Positions 10,967 through 23,450 are shown, numbered from the stretch's first letter. The stretch: DNA of 64,000 nucleotides from Siphonodentalium dalli (GCA_032622095.1 CP136061.1:216164373-216228372), one strand, 5' to 3'. A program made the numbers and translations. Notes: generated by a model not told the origin, from the letters alone.

Positions 10967-13573
10967 GAGTTCACTCATGTGTAAATAAAAAATATGTCAA
11001 ATTATCAAATGTGGAAGTACAGTAACATACTGGAAGTTCATAATTAATGCTCTAAAAAATTTAGAGTACCTCATAAATGCAGTTTCCCCCTGCAGGTACC
11101 AATATACAAGTTAAGTCAGCAATAACTACTGACAGATCTAGTGCATTTTATCAATCCACTGGCCAAGGGCATTATATAGGACCACAGAATCTATTGAAAA
11201 TACATGTGTACTTATATCAAATGGCTGTTTATTAAGGCGTTCAGTGATGCAGTGAAATATTTAATGGCAGGATCTGACCATATATCATACAGTTTAGTGA
11301 AAGTAATTGACTGTTTATATAGACCATATGTTTCGGGTCATGTCCTAGTTTGACCTTTATGGTAATATGACATTGATGTTCTACCATAAATGGCTTGCTT
11401 AAATGCCAGCAATGTCGTCACCCATGTAAGTTGTCAGTGGACCTGGAAAATATTCATTCTGACAAGCGTGCTGGTAAACAGCACATGGTGGATGAGGGCA
11501 TGGGTGGATGAGGGCATGGGTGGATGAGCGTACTAAGTTACCCCCAAGGCTAGCTTTGATAGATATTAACATGAGATGGATCAACCAAGGTAGCTCCTGA
11601 CCCCTAAAACTCCTAGCTTGCAGATATTGAACCTTTAAATAATGCAAATAAGCTGGTTAACTGATCCACATATAGACTGGTTCAGTGATTCAGAGAATGA
11701 CAGCTATATACTGGTATTCTCAGAGAATTAATATTTGACACACCTCAACCTTTGAATTCTCCATGGCCTTGTTAAAGTCATGATCTGGTGTCCTTAGTTC
11801 AAGAAGGGATCAATCGGTCATGAAAATTCATTGAAGGTATCTGCGTTGACCCACAAAGTTATAAGACATGGAGATTAGCACAATTTCAATATAATATTAA
11901 TTGCAATTACATTTATTTCTATATTCATCAGTATTCATTCTTATTTTATGACAAATGAGTCGTTCAAAACATTATTTTGAGGCGGAATTTTTTTTTTATC
12001 ATTATATACAGGAAACACTCTAAGTGGTCAAAATATGTTAGCAAAGCTCAGGAGAACATTTTTTGACCCAAATTGAAAATTTCATCATTAAGAATATATG
12101 TTTTGCTTCAATAATTTATTTTATAAATATACTGTGATTCAAATTTGTCTTACAAAATTAATACAGAAGTACAAATGTTTTCCAAAAATTAGAGAAAGTC
12201 TATTTAAATTATTCAATTTATAGATTTGGGTTTGTTTGGTTGATAATATATGCTCTATACAACTAGAATTAAAGATAGATTTGTTCATATCTGGGTTGAT
12301 TTTTTCCCCCAATATTTTTTGAAGCAATTTTATTAGTGAAATCTCCTGTACAAGAAAAACAAAGTAGTTTAAAAGAAAATTAATTCCGATCAACATTGCA
12401 CTAGATGTAGAATACTGTAGGTTCTGCACTCTAGAGTGCCCGGTATTGACCCCCAGCCCTCCCTTTGAACTGACCAGCGCCATATGGATAAAATGTATAC
12501 AAATCTTATCAAGGTTTTACTATAACCACCAGGGTGTACTAAACTCTACCCTGATATTATCAACAGTCTCAGCAGAGTTATCTCCTCTAGGATTGGACTT
12601 TGATGGAATTGGGATGAACATTTGATTGTTTTCTGTGGGAGTTGCCAAGACAGCTGATATGTTACCTCCAGGAAGGCTAGCATGGCACCACAATTGATAC
12701 TTTAGTTCCCCAGGAGATATCAACAAACCCATGATATAGAGATACCAATTACTGAATACAAGCCACAGGAATTTAAGCTATCTCTGTTGAAAGTGTGGAT
12801 TATTTTGATAGAAGATTCCACAGGTCTTATCTAAAAACCACATACCATAGATAAATAAAGTATGTGATGATGCTAGTAATAAATAACCCCCTGGAAAAAA
12901 TGAGGGTAATGCCTTCTTCTGAAGGGTAGTGGCCGATATGAAGGAGATTGTGTAGGACTGACTGAACTCTATGATGGACGTGGATTTTACTGATATTATT
13001 AATATATATTGGAATATTCATTAAAGGAACGCCCATGTGTTTGCAACATACAACTTTTGAAGATACAAGCATCAATGAAAAGAAAACTCTATTTCAATAA
13101 AAAAATGAAGTTCAATATTAAATGAAGAAAATATAAAACATGATATTCGTGAAATTCTTATTTTAAACTGACATGGTTCATTCTGGATTCCAAATTTTTT
13201 TCAATATTTCATTCATTTTCATTGAAATACCAGTTTGATTGATAAATTGATAAAGTGATTTCGGTAGTTCAAACGATATAGTGAAACTAATATTTCAGCA
13301 GTTTCATTCTATAAACCCAATTAATATGTTTTTATAATGGAAAACATAAAGAGTAAATTTAAGATTGGAGCTAGTTAGATAGGGTGGAGTGAAAACAAGG
13401 TGAACCCACCCCATAGACCATATTCTTTCCTTTTTGTATTTTAACACAGGGATAATGTTATAATTGGAAAAATTATTATACATGTATTATGAATAATTTA
13501 TAAGTTAGAAATATCTTGTTTTTTGTTGGGGAAAAAATTGTTATAGTTACTTTTGATTACACCTCATTATGAC
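10967..13573. other. No gene recognised
   Basis: Several short frames on both strands without recognisable motifs. GGATGAGGGCATGGGT is duplicated in tandem at about 11490-11530. No transposon ends recognised. Confidence 0.4.
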
Positions 13574-13622
13574 CCCATGAGGGGACCTCATTCTGCAAAT
13601 GTCAGACACACTAAATTCAGGC
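13574..13622. mobile_element. Right-end fragment of the hAT-like MITE
   Basis: A 49-bp remnant reading GAGGGGACCTCATTCTGC then AAATGTCAGACACACTA, matching the right end of the elements at 2062-2210 and 16540-17000. The left part is missing. Confidence 0.65.
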
Positions 13623-13970
13623 TAGAACTCATCCAATATGCAATTTCGCACAAATAGATGGAAACATATTTAATTATCTCTTTAACATAGTTTTTTAAAG
13701 TATTAACCCTAAGTTTCTAACCCATGGAAATTGTTAAGAAAAATTGCCCTGGGGCAGGGCGTCATGGATTTGGGAGGAAATTTGTGCAAAACGAATTTAG
13801 CTGATGTAAGAGATGTTGTCTGAGTAGGTTTTATTCCAGTTAACAAGCAGGTAATAAATTTTGACCACTAATAAAAGGTTAGTATAAACATCTGACAGAG
13901 TCAGTGTGACATGGGTGATTGGTGACTGATATATTACCTGGCTTCACCCCTCAGGCTACATGTTACTAAT

Positions 13971-14056
13971 GTGGTGGCCCTTGGTAGCACAATCAACTGT
14001 AATCTCATTAATGTGGTGACCACAGGTAACACAATCACCTGTAATCTCATTATCTT
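13971..14056. repeat. Tandem duplication, ~42 bp x 2
   Basis: GTGGTGGCCC...CAACTGTAATCTCATTA and GTGGTGACCA...CACCTGTAATCTCATTA lie head to tail. No other function is suggested. Confidence 0.6.
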
Positions 14057-14569
14057 CCATAATGCAGAACTAATGCTAACAATAATCAGGAGAAAAACAG
14101 CTAACCCTGATAAGAATACATAACAGCTCATCTGCAAACTAACAGTTATTTAGTGATGCGTGGGTGTGGCAGTCAACAGACATTGAAATGAGCTTTTCAA
14201 GTTTCACCTGATATCCCTCCACCAACAAATAGAATGATAGAATTTACTTCACTATGTGTTTTTTCAAACAGACAAAACACCCCGCCCACCAAAATAATAC
14301 TTCAACTTCATGTGGCGTAGAGAGATGTTTTTTTTTTGTTGAAATTAGTGTTAGATTCCTTGCTCAATTTATAATTTTGTTAAAAAAAACAAAAAACTGC
14401 TGTACCCGGAGTCATCACGCCAAATTAGACTGAAATCGGTCCAAAGTTCTGGGAGAAAAATTGCAAATGACAGACAGATCCTACTCTTTTATATACATGT
14501 ATAGATAGGCAGCATGCAACTTATTCTCATGTATAAATTATATGATGGGACTCTCATTGGAGAAATTAT

Positions 14570-14710
14570 TGCAGCTTGTTTATTGGTGAACATATGTCCC
14601 GAATCAAAAGTAAATGCTTACTATTGAGCGTAGTTCAGATGTTGTTTTCTGAAATGATATGATCGGCATAGCCGGAATTTTTGGTAATATTAGTTGAATG
14701 CTACATTGTC
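14570..14710 (+). repeat. Dispersed repeat H, partial copy
   Basis: Shares GTCCCGAATC, the AGTAAAT(A/G)(T/C)TTAC block and the TTGAGCGTAGTTC word with 36545-36850, and with the inverted copy at 17890-18310. Diverged. The family's nature is unknown. Confidence 0.5.
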
Positions 14711-15587
14711 TTTAATAAAAATGTTCAATTATATTCTATTCTTCTTGGTGTGAAACCGGTGACATAAAATTATAAAGAGCATTTCACTATAATATAAAGA
14801 GCGTTTATATTCTCGTTACGTTGATTATCTCTGGTCCCTTTTGAGAAGAAAGTAGATTATATCTTCCCACACAACCATAACCTCTTGTCATTTGGTAAAG
14901 AACTATTGAGAAGTTCTATTGGAGACTAGATTCACAGATATCAAAATATTTCTTCGCGGAAACAGTTGTATGAGGGTTAATTATTGCCAGCAGATGACCA
15001 TCTTTTTAGATATCTAACAGGGCAGTAATTCTCACTTATGGTAAGGGGTGTCTAAATCCACTGATAATAATGATTATACTCTAAACAACTGTAACATTTG
15101 TAACACTGTTACAAAATGCCTAGTGGAGGAAAATTGAACTGGATTCACATGATATATGGCACACTTCTCCCTGGCTACAGATGATGGCGAATTGATAAAT
15201 AATTTGGAGAAACTCCTATGTTTTCAAGGTTTGACCCTGCATCCTGTTGATGAATGAATTCACTATCAAAGGGTGCATTCTTCTTGACCCAGCAATATCA
15301 AACCACTTGATGACGGTCTCGTGTGATAGTATATGACTAAGTATCAAACCACCCAGCTACTTGAACCACTGAGGTATCTATGGGATATACCATTCTGTGC
15401 TTGAGACCTATAAGGGGATAAACCATTCAGCGATGGACCTGATTAATCTCAAACAACAATATGCTAGCGGATTAACAAGAAAACAAAACATACCCCTTGA
15501 AGCTGAGACTATGTACACTGTTAAAAAAAATCAACCCACACTAATGCATCTATGAATATATATAGGCAATGAATTCTGGTTCATCGA

Positions 15588-15690
15588 CCCTTTCTATACT
15601 AAATACTCATTGATGAGTAGTTATCCCTTAGGAAATGTACAGATAATAAGGTCATTTGTTGAACTTATTATCTGAACATTTCTCCAATAA
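15588..15690. mobile_element. Partial TTAA MITE, CCCTTTCTATA subfamily
   Basis: Begins CCCTTTCTATACTAAATACT and contains the hairpin of AGATAATAAG and CTTATTATCTG. The right end is truncated and the flanking TTAA lost. Confidence 0.6.
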
Positions 15691-16539
15691 GTAGGACCCC
15701 TTCAGCACTTCAATTTTCTGGCGTCAGTTTATTTTTCCTGAGCACACCTCCAGATAAATAATAGACGGGCGGGTGAGGTCCGGGTAACTGCTAACTATAG
15801 GAATGTCCTATCTGAAATACTTTCTGCCTTTAGTGCTTCTTTTCAGTGAGTTTTGGTTTGATTTGTTCGTAATATTGTTCTCCTGGCTATATGGGTCTAC
15901 ATGTACACAATCAAGCTTAGGACTGTTATAACTGAAGACAAAAGCTCAGACCTTCATATTACATCTCAAATGAGATATTTTCCTCCCGAATTTAAATATC
16001 TCTTTGAATTAAGAAATGGAAATGTTGCAAATATTCAATATCCAACTAATTATCTGGGGTGAAAACCTCATGAGTCACATTCATCACTGAATTCTTTTCA
16101 TAACTGAGGCTGAGAATTCAATTTAATTTGTTTATTTAATTCCGACCAGAATTGATTAGGATAGTTATTCAAGTAGAAATTTCATCACACTTCTTCTATG
16201 ATTCACTGACGGAATTGATTCTAAACAATTTAGACAGGAGAACATTGGTTATGCAAGATTGTTCATTCAAAATTAAATTTCACAAAGAAAGTTGGGCCTA
16301 ATCCAGACTGATCAATTTTAATCATACCCTACATCTCCACAAAAAAATAGGATGGATAGACAATCTCGGATATCAAAGGGTAGATCCATTGTAATCTGTG
16401 AGTTGCATTGTATGTCTAATGGGATCACTGTGATGAATACACTGAATTACCTAAGCATGTGTCTGGTTATATAAACCTGTGTCCTATGCTATTTCTGTTA
16501 TTTTAAACTTACATCAGATGGGTATTAAAGCAGGGTAAC
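15691..16539. other. No gene recognised
   Basis: Unassigned AT-rich sequence. No frames of note, no repeats recognised. Confidence 0.4.
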
Positions 16540-17000
16540 CAAGTCTGGATATAGTGTGCCTGACATTTGCAGAATGAGGTCCCCAGAAAGGGTGAATTTA
16601 GTGATGTTATTCAGTACAGCAGGCTAGTATCACCAAATTCACCAACTGGGGACATCATTCTGCTTAGCCCTCATCTTCTGGGAAGCATATATAGTCTCAT
16701 ATTAACATTACTTTTAGTTACTCATTCCCTTCTGTTAAGTTTCTATATCCTCTATCTAATTTGAAGAAGATAAATTGCATACCACCCCCCCCACCCGAGG
16801 CGACTAATTGGTAAACATCACCAACTTCAACTGGGGAACTTCAAGCTGATCCTAGTTCTCCCATAGCAGTTGAGGCCTGAGCAGAATAAGGTCCCAGATG
16901 GTGAATTTAGTAATGCTAGCCCGCTGTGAGGAACAGTGTCACTAATTCACCCTCAGGGGACCTCATTCTGAAAATGTCAGACACACTATATCTGGACTTG
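16540..17000. mobile_element. Full-length two-palindrome hAT-like MITE with 8-bp duplication
   Basis: The ends are CAAGTCTGGATATAGTGTG and the complementary CACACTATATCTGGACTTG, flanked by identical AGGGTAAC at 16532-16539 and 17001-17008. Two palindromes (about 16570-16665 and 16880-16975), each bounded by CAGAATGAGGTCCC-like arms, enclose a ~200-bp AT-rich spacer. The 8-bp duplication supports hAT-type transposition in trans. The 461-bp body has no transposase, so it is non-autonomous. Confidence 0.85.
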
Positions 17001-17232
17001 AGGGTAACCCAGGATCAATGTGCTTGAAGCAGAAGGAAGTGGGGGTGGATATGCCCACCCTGACTTTCTCTGTGTTTGATGGGATGGCGAGTTTGGTTGG
17101 GGACGAGTGGGTGAAATTCTAAACTCCCAAAAATTGCAGAACCATCTTGAAATATTAGAAGAAAAAGATAAATTTTATCGGTTCAAAAATCAAATAAATG
17201 AATCAGGATGTTTTCTTATGCTTTATCATATA

Positions 17233-17446
17233 CAGTAATACCCTGAATAATCGACTCCTTAAACACAGCAGAATTATGGGTAATTTTTCAGGATTTAGTC
17301 GGAAATATGGCTTGTTGCCATTCATCGGAAAGCTCTCAGTGAGAGCTTTCCAAATGAATGGCAACAAGCCATATTTCTGACTAAATCCTGAAAAATTACC
17401 CATAATTCTGCTGTGGTTAAGAAGTCGATTATTTAGCGCTTTACTG
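17233..17446. mobile_element. CAGTAATAC palindromic MITE
   Basis: TA at 17231-17232, then CAGTAATACCCTGAATAATC. The hairpin centre is GCTCTCAGTGAGAGC, and the complementary right end finishes TTACTG with a mutated TA. The frames read across it on both strands are artefacts of the palindrome. Confidence 0.8.
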
Positions 17447-17539
17447 CAGTTAATCATTGTAAAATTAAGTAAAGTAAACACTCAAGCATTTTTGATAAGA
17501 TAGTTTCCATTTATTTTTTACCATTTACTCTTCACATCT

Positions 17540-17783
17540 AAATCTGAATGGTTACATTTGGAATAGCAGCCTCTTCCCCCACCTCAGATACGGGAATAGA
17601 AGGGAGAGAGTAACTAAAAGGAATGTTAATTTGAAATTATAGATACTTCCTAGAGGCCTAAGCAGAATGATGTCCCCAGAGGGTGATTTTGATGATGCTT
17701 GTCTGCTGTGCAGGATAGTGTCACTAAATTCACCATCTGGGGACATCATTCTGAAAATTTAGGACACACTATATCCAGACTTG
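17540..17783. mobile_element. Partial hAT-like MITE
   Basis: The right half is complete (palindrome at about 17665-17755, end CCAGACTTG at 17783). The left half is truncated within the spacer, which here reads as the complement of the usual TTTCCCTTCT stretch. Confidence 0.65.
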
Positions 17784-17889
17784 AGGGGTACATATTACAG
17801 TCTTTGTAAACATACACTCAGATTCATACAGATACTGAGTCTATCCTATTCCTGCCAACTTTCCATTTCTCAGAAGGCTTGCAGTATTC

Positions 17890-18310
17890 CCCTAATTTGC
17901 GTCACACCGCGCTACGTTAAAGACATATTATGGACTTGTTTGAGTGCGTGAAACTGATAAGTTAGTACCCAGGCGCTATTCCAACCTGAGGAATGTAGCA
18001 CTTTACTAACATCGCCGACAATTGCAAAGAAATCGGCCATACTGCTCCATAGAAAACATCGTCAGAACTACGCTCAATTGTAAATATTTACATCTCGATT
18101 CGGGACGCAACTATTGGCAATAAACTAACACAAATGATATCGTCATTGAGTGTCAATGCATTTAATTAATATTTTAGTATTGCGGTGTTTGGTGTCAATT
18201 TGGATTAATATTCGTAAAAATAACAACGTTGAGCAAGATTATTCTCTATTTCTAATTGATCACCTACCGATGTGTTTCACATTACTTTAATAGTTTCAAT
18301 TGGACTCCTT
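17890..18310 (-). repeat. Dispersed repeat H, inverted copy
   Basis: Read on the minus strand it gives AGTAATGTGAAACAC, then a GAATAATCTTGCTCAA block, GCGTCCCGAATCGAGA and AATTGAGCGTAGTTCTGACG, in the same order as 36545-36850 on plus. A dispersed element of at least 300-400 bp. No coding domain or diagnostic ends recognised. Confidence 0.6.
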
Positions 18311-19142
18311 TTTCTTGGTGTTACTAAATAGTGAGTTCTGACAGGCGCTACTGACGTGGAATTCCGGGGTTGGGAAATTTCTACGAAAGGTCATCAGACG
18401 CACTATTTTTTATGTGGGTATATAGCAAACTCCAGGTAGTCGAGTTATCTCCCATCGCTCCCTGAGATATCACTGCCATAAGGACATTTGGTAAGGATTT
18501 CTTACGTATTCTTAGTTCTTATGTTTTAGGATTAAAATTGTCTATGTCTGGCTCAGTCTATATTGTTCTTATCAATACCAAAATAATTACCATTATTGCA
18601 AACTTTTGGTGGTCAAAATAAGATAATAGGTGACTAAATATAGTTCCGACGATATGTCAAAATAGATGTATCGGTCCGCAAAGTGTCATCCTTGTGGCAG
18701 TGCTATATCGCAGTGCTAACGTAGAGGGCGCTGCATGGAGTTTGGGTATATAGTTTACACCAGACTGTATTTATCACTGCTTTTGAATTGTGTTTGTAGT
18801 TTACAGGCACAGTGGTGGGCATAGGAAGATTTATAGGCTATTCAAATGAAAGTGTTCAAATAAAGACATGAAATACTCATATATACTATATATCATAAGA
18901 TATGCATATATTATCAACTATTAGCTTCGGAATTAATAGATATACTATTCAGGAAATACAAAACATGCCTTGTCGTCTGGTTTTAGCAACACAGCGTCAT
19001 TCGATCATAAAACTAACATGAAATGCAGTGCAAATATAAACCACCCCCACCACAGGCATGCCACAACAAACTTAGTCATCATGCTTCATTTGGTACCCAC
19101 AAAGGTGTCTCTGTATATCGGATGATACTTACCAGGTATTAA
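18311..19142. other. No gene recognised
   Basis: Unassigned sequence, somewhat less AT-rich than its surroundings; no credible frame. Confidence 0.4.
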
Positions 19143-19534
19143 CCCTTTACCCAACAAACCGGCCAAAACCAGCCAAATAAAGCTTCAACAGCCTAAAATA
19201 TCTTCGGTCTGTCTCAATAGAACCATACACATATGGATATCATTGGAACCGGCTCCTTGACCACATTGTGATAGTTACAGTTATGCCCTGTGCCAATGCA
19301 TCCTCTTATATATGCGAGTCGACCATAGGTCGCCTCGCATATATAAGAGAATGCATTGGCCTAAAAAAAATCTTTTTTTAACACTTTTTACCATTTTTTC
19401 TTACATTCTTTAACAATTTTATAATTTTTAATGTGTTAAGCCAATGCATTCTCTTATATATGCGAGGCGACCTATGGTCGACTCGCATATATAAGAGAAT
19501 GCATTGGCACAGGGCCGTTCTGTTGGGTAAAGGG
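19143..19534. mobile_element. Intact 392-bp TTAA MITE, CCCTTTACCCAAC subfamily (copy 1)
   Basis: TTAA is on both sides (19139-19142 and 19535-19538). The ends are CCCTTTACCCAACAAACC and TGTTGGGTAAAGGG. Two 69-bp palindromes (19292-19360 and 19440-19508) are exact reverse images of each other in their asymmetric centres, so a large inverted repeat is built from two smaller ones. The ~80-bp spacer is poly-A/T rich. No open frame; piggyBac-like by target and ends. Confidence 0.85.
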
Positions 19535-19554
19535 TTAAGGCAACAGTAATTTAA

Positions 19555-19730
19555 CCCTTTCTTTACTAAATGAATTCTCCCACTCAGTTATGAAGTATAC
19601 ATTGGAAATGGTCTATCATTCATCTGGTGTATAGGTAATATAAGCAGAAGACAGATAATAAAAATGCAGGAGTCCTATTTAATGGCGGGAAATGTTCAGA
19701 TAATAAGTTTGTTGAACTTCAGTTAACAAT
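19555..19730. mobile_element. Partial TTAA MITE, CCCTTTCT subfamily
   Basis: Starts after TTAA at 19551-19554 with CCCTTTCTTTACTAAATGAA and contains AATGTTCAGATAATAAG. The right half is lost. Confidence 0.55.
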
Positions 19731-19744
19731 TATACTTTTTATTC

Positions 19745-19908
19745 AAGTCTGAGTTTAGTGTGTCTGTCATTTGCAGAATGAGCAGGCTAGCATCACCAAA
19801 TCTCAGTGAGAGCTTTCTGATGAATGGCAACAAGCCATATTTCTGACTAAATCCTGAATACCCATAATTCTGCTGTGGTTAAGGAGTCGATTATTTAGTG
19901 CATTACTG
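19745..19908. mobile_element. Second chimeric MITE fragment
   Basis: Begins with the hAT-like left end (TTTAGTGTGTCTGTCATTTG, CAGAATGAG), then a short AGGCTAGCATCACCAAAT piece of its palindrome. It switches to the right half of a CAGTAATGC element (CTCAGTGAGAGCTTTC to CATTACTG at 19908). Confidence 0.6.
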
Positions 19909-20801
19909 TAAAATGTTTTATGGGAAGAAATACCTCAGCTTAGTTTTATAATTTGAATAAAGTGTATCGTTTTCAATAATCTTGTTAAATTCATAGACAA
20001 TTTCACTGGTTTTTGCCAATTGTTAGGGTGGTAAAGAAACTTGTTTTTATAACTTTTCCCCTTCTGCAACATTTTTTGCATCTAAAAGTTTGTAAATCAG
20101 GCTATAATTTTAATAATGTTGTGGCCTAATAGTGATTTCACCACAGTTTGTTCAGCTGAGAGCGATTGCGTTTTCGACTTAAATACATCAGCTGATGACA
20201 TGCCTCCAGCAAGAAGCAATACATCAATGCTCAAACTCAGACAGTGTGTCACTTTTTTTTTATAAATTATTTGATAGTATGCTGTAGTATGTGGAATTTC
20301 GTTGTTGCCCAAAATATATTCCTCCACGTAGATGCATTTTCTCAGCCATGAGTCAACACTGAAACAGGATGTGTGTGTATTTCATTATTTTTGAAACTTG
20401 CTCCACAATGAAGTTCATTTGGGATGTAGATTTTTTTAACACACATGGCATGTTGAGTGTACATATTTTCTGCGTCTCAGCATGTTGGTATGCTGGAAGT
20501 CACATGGTGGACAACACAGTTCACGTTTCCTGCAGACATGGTCACCTCAAGGAAGTGTTTGTTTGGATAAAACCCACATGTTCAATTTGCTTTTACTTAG
20601 ATCAATGAAGTAGGAATGAACCATCAAAAAAATCACTCAGCGTTCACAACAAGGACCTGTCTTTATATAAACCCAGACCATCTGATTACATACCTCCTGT
20701 CTGAAATTTCTATATTTTACAGATTGACAGAGGGTGAGGGAGGGGGGTATTCTGGAACTCCAGCACCCTGTACCTTTGACTGAAAATCTTAATGTAATTA
20801 A
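19909..20801. other. No gene recognised
   Basis: Frames 20097-20327 (minus) and 20369-20608 (plus) are cysteine/aromatic rich but match nothing I know and lack supporting context. Confidence 0.4.
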
Positions 20802-21192
20802 CCCTTTACCCAACAAATCGGCCAAACCCGGCCAAATAAAGCTTCAACAGCCTAAATTATCTTCGGTCTGTCTCAATAAAACCATACAAATATGGATATC
20901 ATTGGAACCGGCTCCTTGACCACATTGTGATAGTTACAGTTATGCCCTGTGCCAATGCATTCTCTTATATATGCGAGTCGACCATAGGTCGCCTCGCATA
21001 TATAAGAGAATGCATTGGCCTAAAAAAAATTTTTTTTAACACTTTTTACCATTTTTTCTTACATTCTTTAACAATTTTATAATTTTTAATGTGTTAAGCC
21101 AATGCATTCTCTTATATATGCGAGGCGACCTATGGTCGACTCGCATATATAAGAGAATGCATTGGCACAGAACCCTTCTGTTGGGTAAAGGG
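20802..21192. mobile_element. Intact 391-bp TTAA MITE, CCCTTTACCCAAC subfamily (copy 2)
   Basis: TTAA at 20798-20801 and 21193-21196. Palindromes at 20951-21019 and 21098-21166. Nearly identical to the copies at 19143-19534 and 50618-51009, which suggests recent activity of this subfamily. Confidence 0.85.
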
Positions 21193-21690
21193 TTAAAAGA
21201 ATAATGGAGGAGCAGATTTATAGATATCTAGCATTGAGACAAAAAACTTTGTCACAAGAAAATTATCTTTACTCAATCACATTCAACATTCCAGACAGTT
21301 ATCACATTCAACATTCCAGACAGTTAGGGAATTTTTTTTTGTGTGCAAATTTAAAAAAAAAACATTTCAGCAGTAAGCGATATAATAGTGTCGCCATGGT
21401 CCCATGGAATATGGTAGATCCATGTGTATTGAAAATGAGCCAAGCATTGAATAACAAGAAAACCATAGTCAGAAATGGTAACGCCACCAAGATCGTATTA
21501 TTAGCCATAAATATAAATAATAATACAATTATTCTATAAACTAGCTTTCAAATTTTATGCGGGAAATTTGCGTACTTCCATATTTCAAGTTTTCCCGTGG
21601 CATACATTACTTTCATCAAACTGTCTTCTTTATTACACAAGCTGATAGGCCCGACTTCACCCGGGCTGTTTCACATCTGCTTTCCGGTGA
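21193..21690. other. No gene; short duplication
   Basis: A 24-bp unit with ATTCAACATTCCAGACAGTT is duplicated in tandem at 21280-21327. The plus frame 21204-21539 spans this and homopolymers and is not a credible gene. Confidence 0.45.
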
Positions 21691-22220
21691 AAGGTGCGAT
21701 TTGACCTTCAATTGACTATTTCGAAAGTCAAGGTCAGGTCAGGGTCATGATTTGTCCAGTCCAAAACACCCCACCCGTAGAAAACTACCCATAGGTATCA
21801 AATTTCGTCGAAATCCGTCCGTTTTACCCAACTTGACCTTTAATTAACAATTTTGAAGGTCAAGGTAAGGTCAGAGTCATGATTTGACCCGTCCAAAACA
21901 CCCCCCCCCCCCCCCCCCCCCCCCCCCCCGACAAAAGTACCCATAGGTATCAAATTTCGTCGAAATCTATCCGTTTTATCCGAGTTGACCTTTGATTGGC
22001 CATATTGAAGGTCAAGGTCAGGCCGAGGTCACGATTTGACACGTTCAAAACTCTCCTCAGACCAAAGTATCCCTAGTATCAAATTTCGCCGAAATTTGTC
22101 CGTTTTACCCAAATTGACCTTGCATTGACAGTTTTAAAGGTCAAGGTCAGGTCGGGGTCACGATTTGACCCGTTCAAAACACTTCCCGGACACAAATACC
22201 CATAGGTATCAAATTACGTT
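21690..22220. repeat. ~125-130-bp minisatellite rich in AAGGTCA words
   Basis: Four diverged units share GGTCAAGGTCAGGTC (about 21728, 21855, 22010, 22138), ATGATTTGACCCGTCC-like text, CCCATAGGTATCAAATT and ATC(C/T)GTCCGTTTTACCC. A 29-base C tract (21901-21929) interrupts the second unit. TCAAGGTCA is the extended half-site bound by ERR/SF-1-type nuclear receptors; whether it matters here is unknown. Confidence 0.75.
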
Positions 22221-22375
22221 GAAATCTATGGAAAGCCGAGGAGGACATGTTGGTTGCTAATTGCTAGATATACGACGCGGTATTTTGAAGGTGTTTCAAA
22301 CTAGGAGATAGAAGTATTCTGCCTTTCAAATGGTGATGAATTATAGTAGTTTATTCAAATTTTATGGCATAAATT

Positions 22376-22437
22376 GTTATTAAAACCGTATATACTATAA
22401 AAAATTAATGACTCGAAAATTAAGTGGGCCTTTAAAC
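22376..22437 (-). mobile_element. End fragment of MITE family D
   Basis: On the minus strand it reads TTTAAAGGCCCACTTAATTT, TCGAGTCATTAATTTTT and the GTATATACGGTTTTAAT block, matching the left ends at 39788 and 49525. The rest of the element is not recognised. Confidence 0.6.
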
Positions 22438-22639
22438 AAAGTCACAATTGCATTTAGGCTCATCTCATACTCGTCCATTCAGCGATATTCTACTGCGCAG
22501 TTTGTTATAGCCTCCAGTATTTATTGAGCGTTATACCCCCAACTGTTATAATTCGCCTTTAGCAGGCGTACTCTTGCCTCAGATTATTGAGATATTAGGT
22601 CACACATAATCACATTAAATCGCATCGTAACATAGCAAT

Positions 22640-23450
22640 TGTGTGGGCTCCTTGGCGTGAATATGTAATGAGAAATAAGGTCATACGTAATGACATTAAA
22701 CTCAAGAAAACCCTCGAAAACAAAACAAAATCACATTTAATGTTTTACGTTATTTCCTTCATAAAAAGAATCTTCGTGATAATGAACCCTCTCGTTACTT
22801 TAGAATATAGAATTAACCTTAAAATAAAAAAAATCTTTGGAACACAGAACCTTCGGAATAACGAACCTTCGGATTGGTGAACCTTCGGAATAGCGAACAT
22901 TCAGAGAAATTTCGGAATAGTGGACCTTCGGGATAGTGAACCTTCGGAATAGAGCCATGCCCCCCAATATTCATATTATATGCCCAGAGTTCAAAGGTAT
23001 GGACCCATAAAATTCTAAACTTGGCCCTTAAAATAATGAACTCCAAATTGGAGCACACACAGAACACCACTTAAGTCAACTGAACCTATGTCATGTCCCA
23101 ATGCGGGAGGGTCCATATATACCACAACATTCATAGTATATGCCAAGAATTCAAAGGTATGGGCCCACGTAATGACATAAAATCTCAAGAAAACCAGCGA
23201 AAACAAAACAAAATCACATTTAATGTTCTAAGTTAAGTTATTTCCTCCTGTATCTGTATCGGTGTGCGCGCATGATCAGTTCGGATGTGAGCGCACACTC
23301 CATATAAAGAATCTTTGTGAAAATGAACCCTCTCAAATTAGTCTCAATACTTTAAAATATAGAATTAACCTAAAAATAACAAAAACCTTCGGAATAGAGA
23401 ACCTTCGGAATAGCGGACCTTCGGGATAGCAAACCTTCATAATAGAAGCA
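22640..23450. repeat. 483-bp tandem duplication ending in AACCTTCGG minisatellites
   Basis: The block CTCAAGAAAACC, AAACAAAACAAAATCACATT, GAACCCTCTC, ATAGAATTAACCT occurs at about 22701 and 23184. Each copy ends in short tandem GGAATAGCGAACCTTC-type units (22846-22960 and 23390-23440). The second copy has an extra ~46-bp GC-richer piece around GTGTGCGCGCATGATC (about 23252-23298). Confidence 0.75.

Noticed and set aside
16567-17481. Open frames within the MITEs (both strands)
   Set aside because: They read through palindromes and recur at every copy of the same element, mirrored on the other strand.
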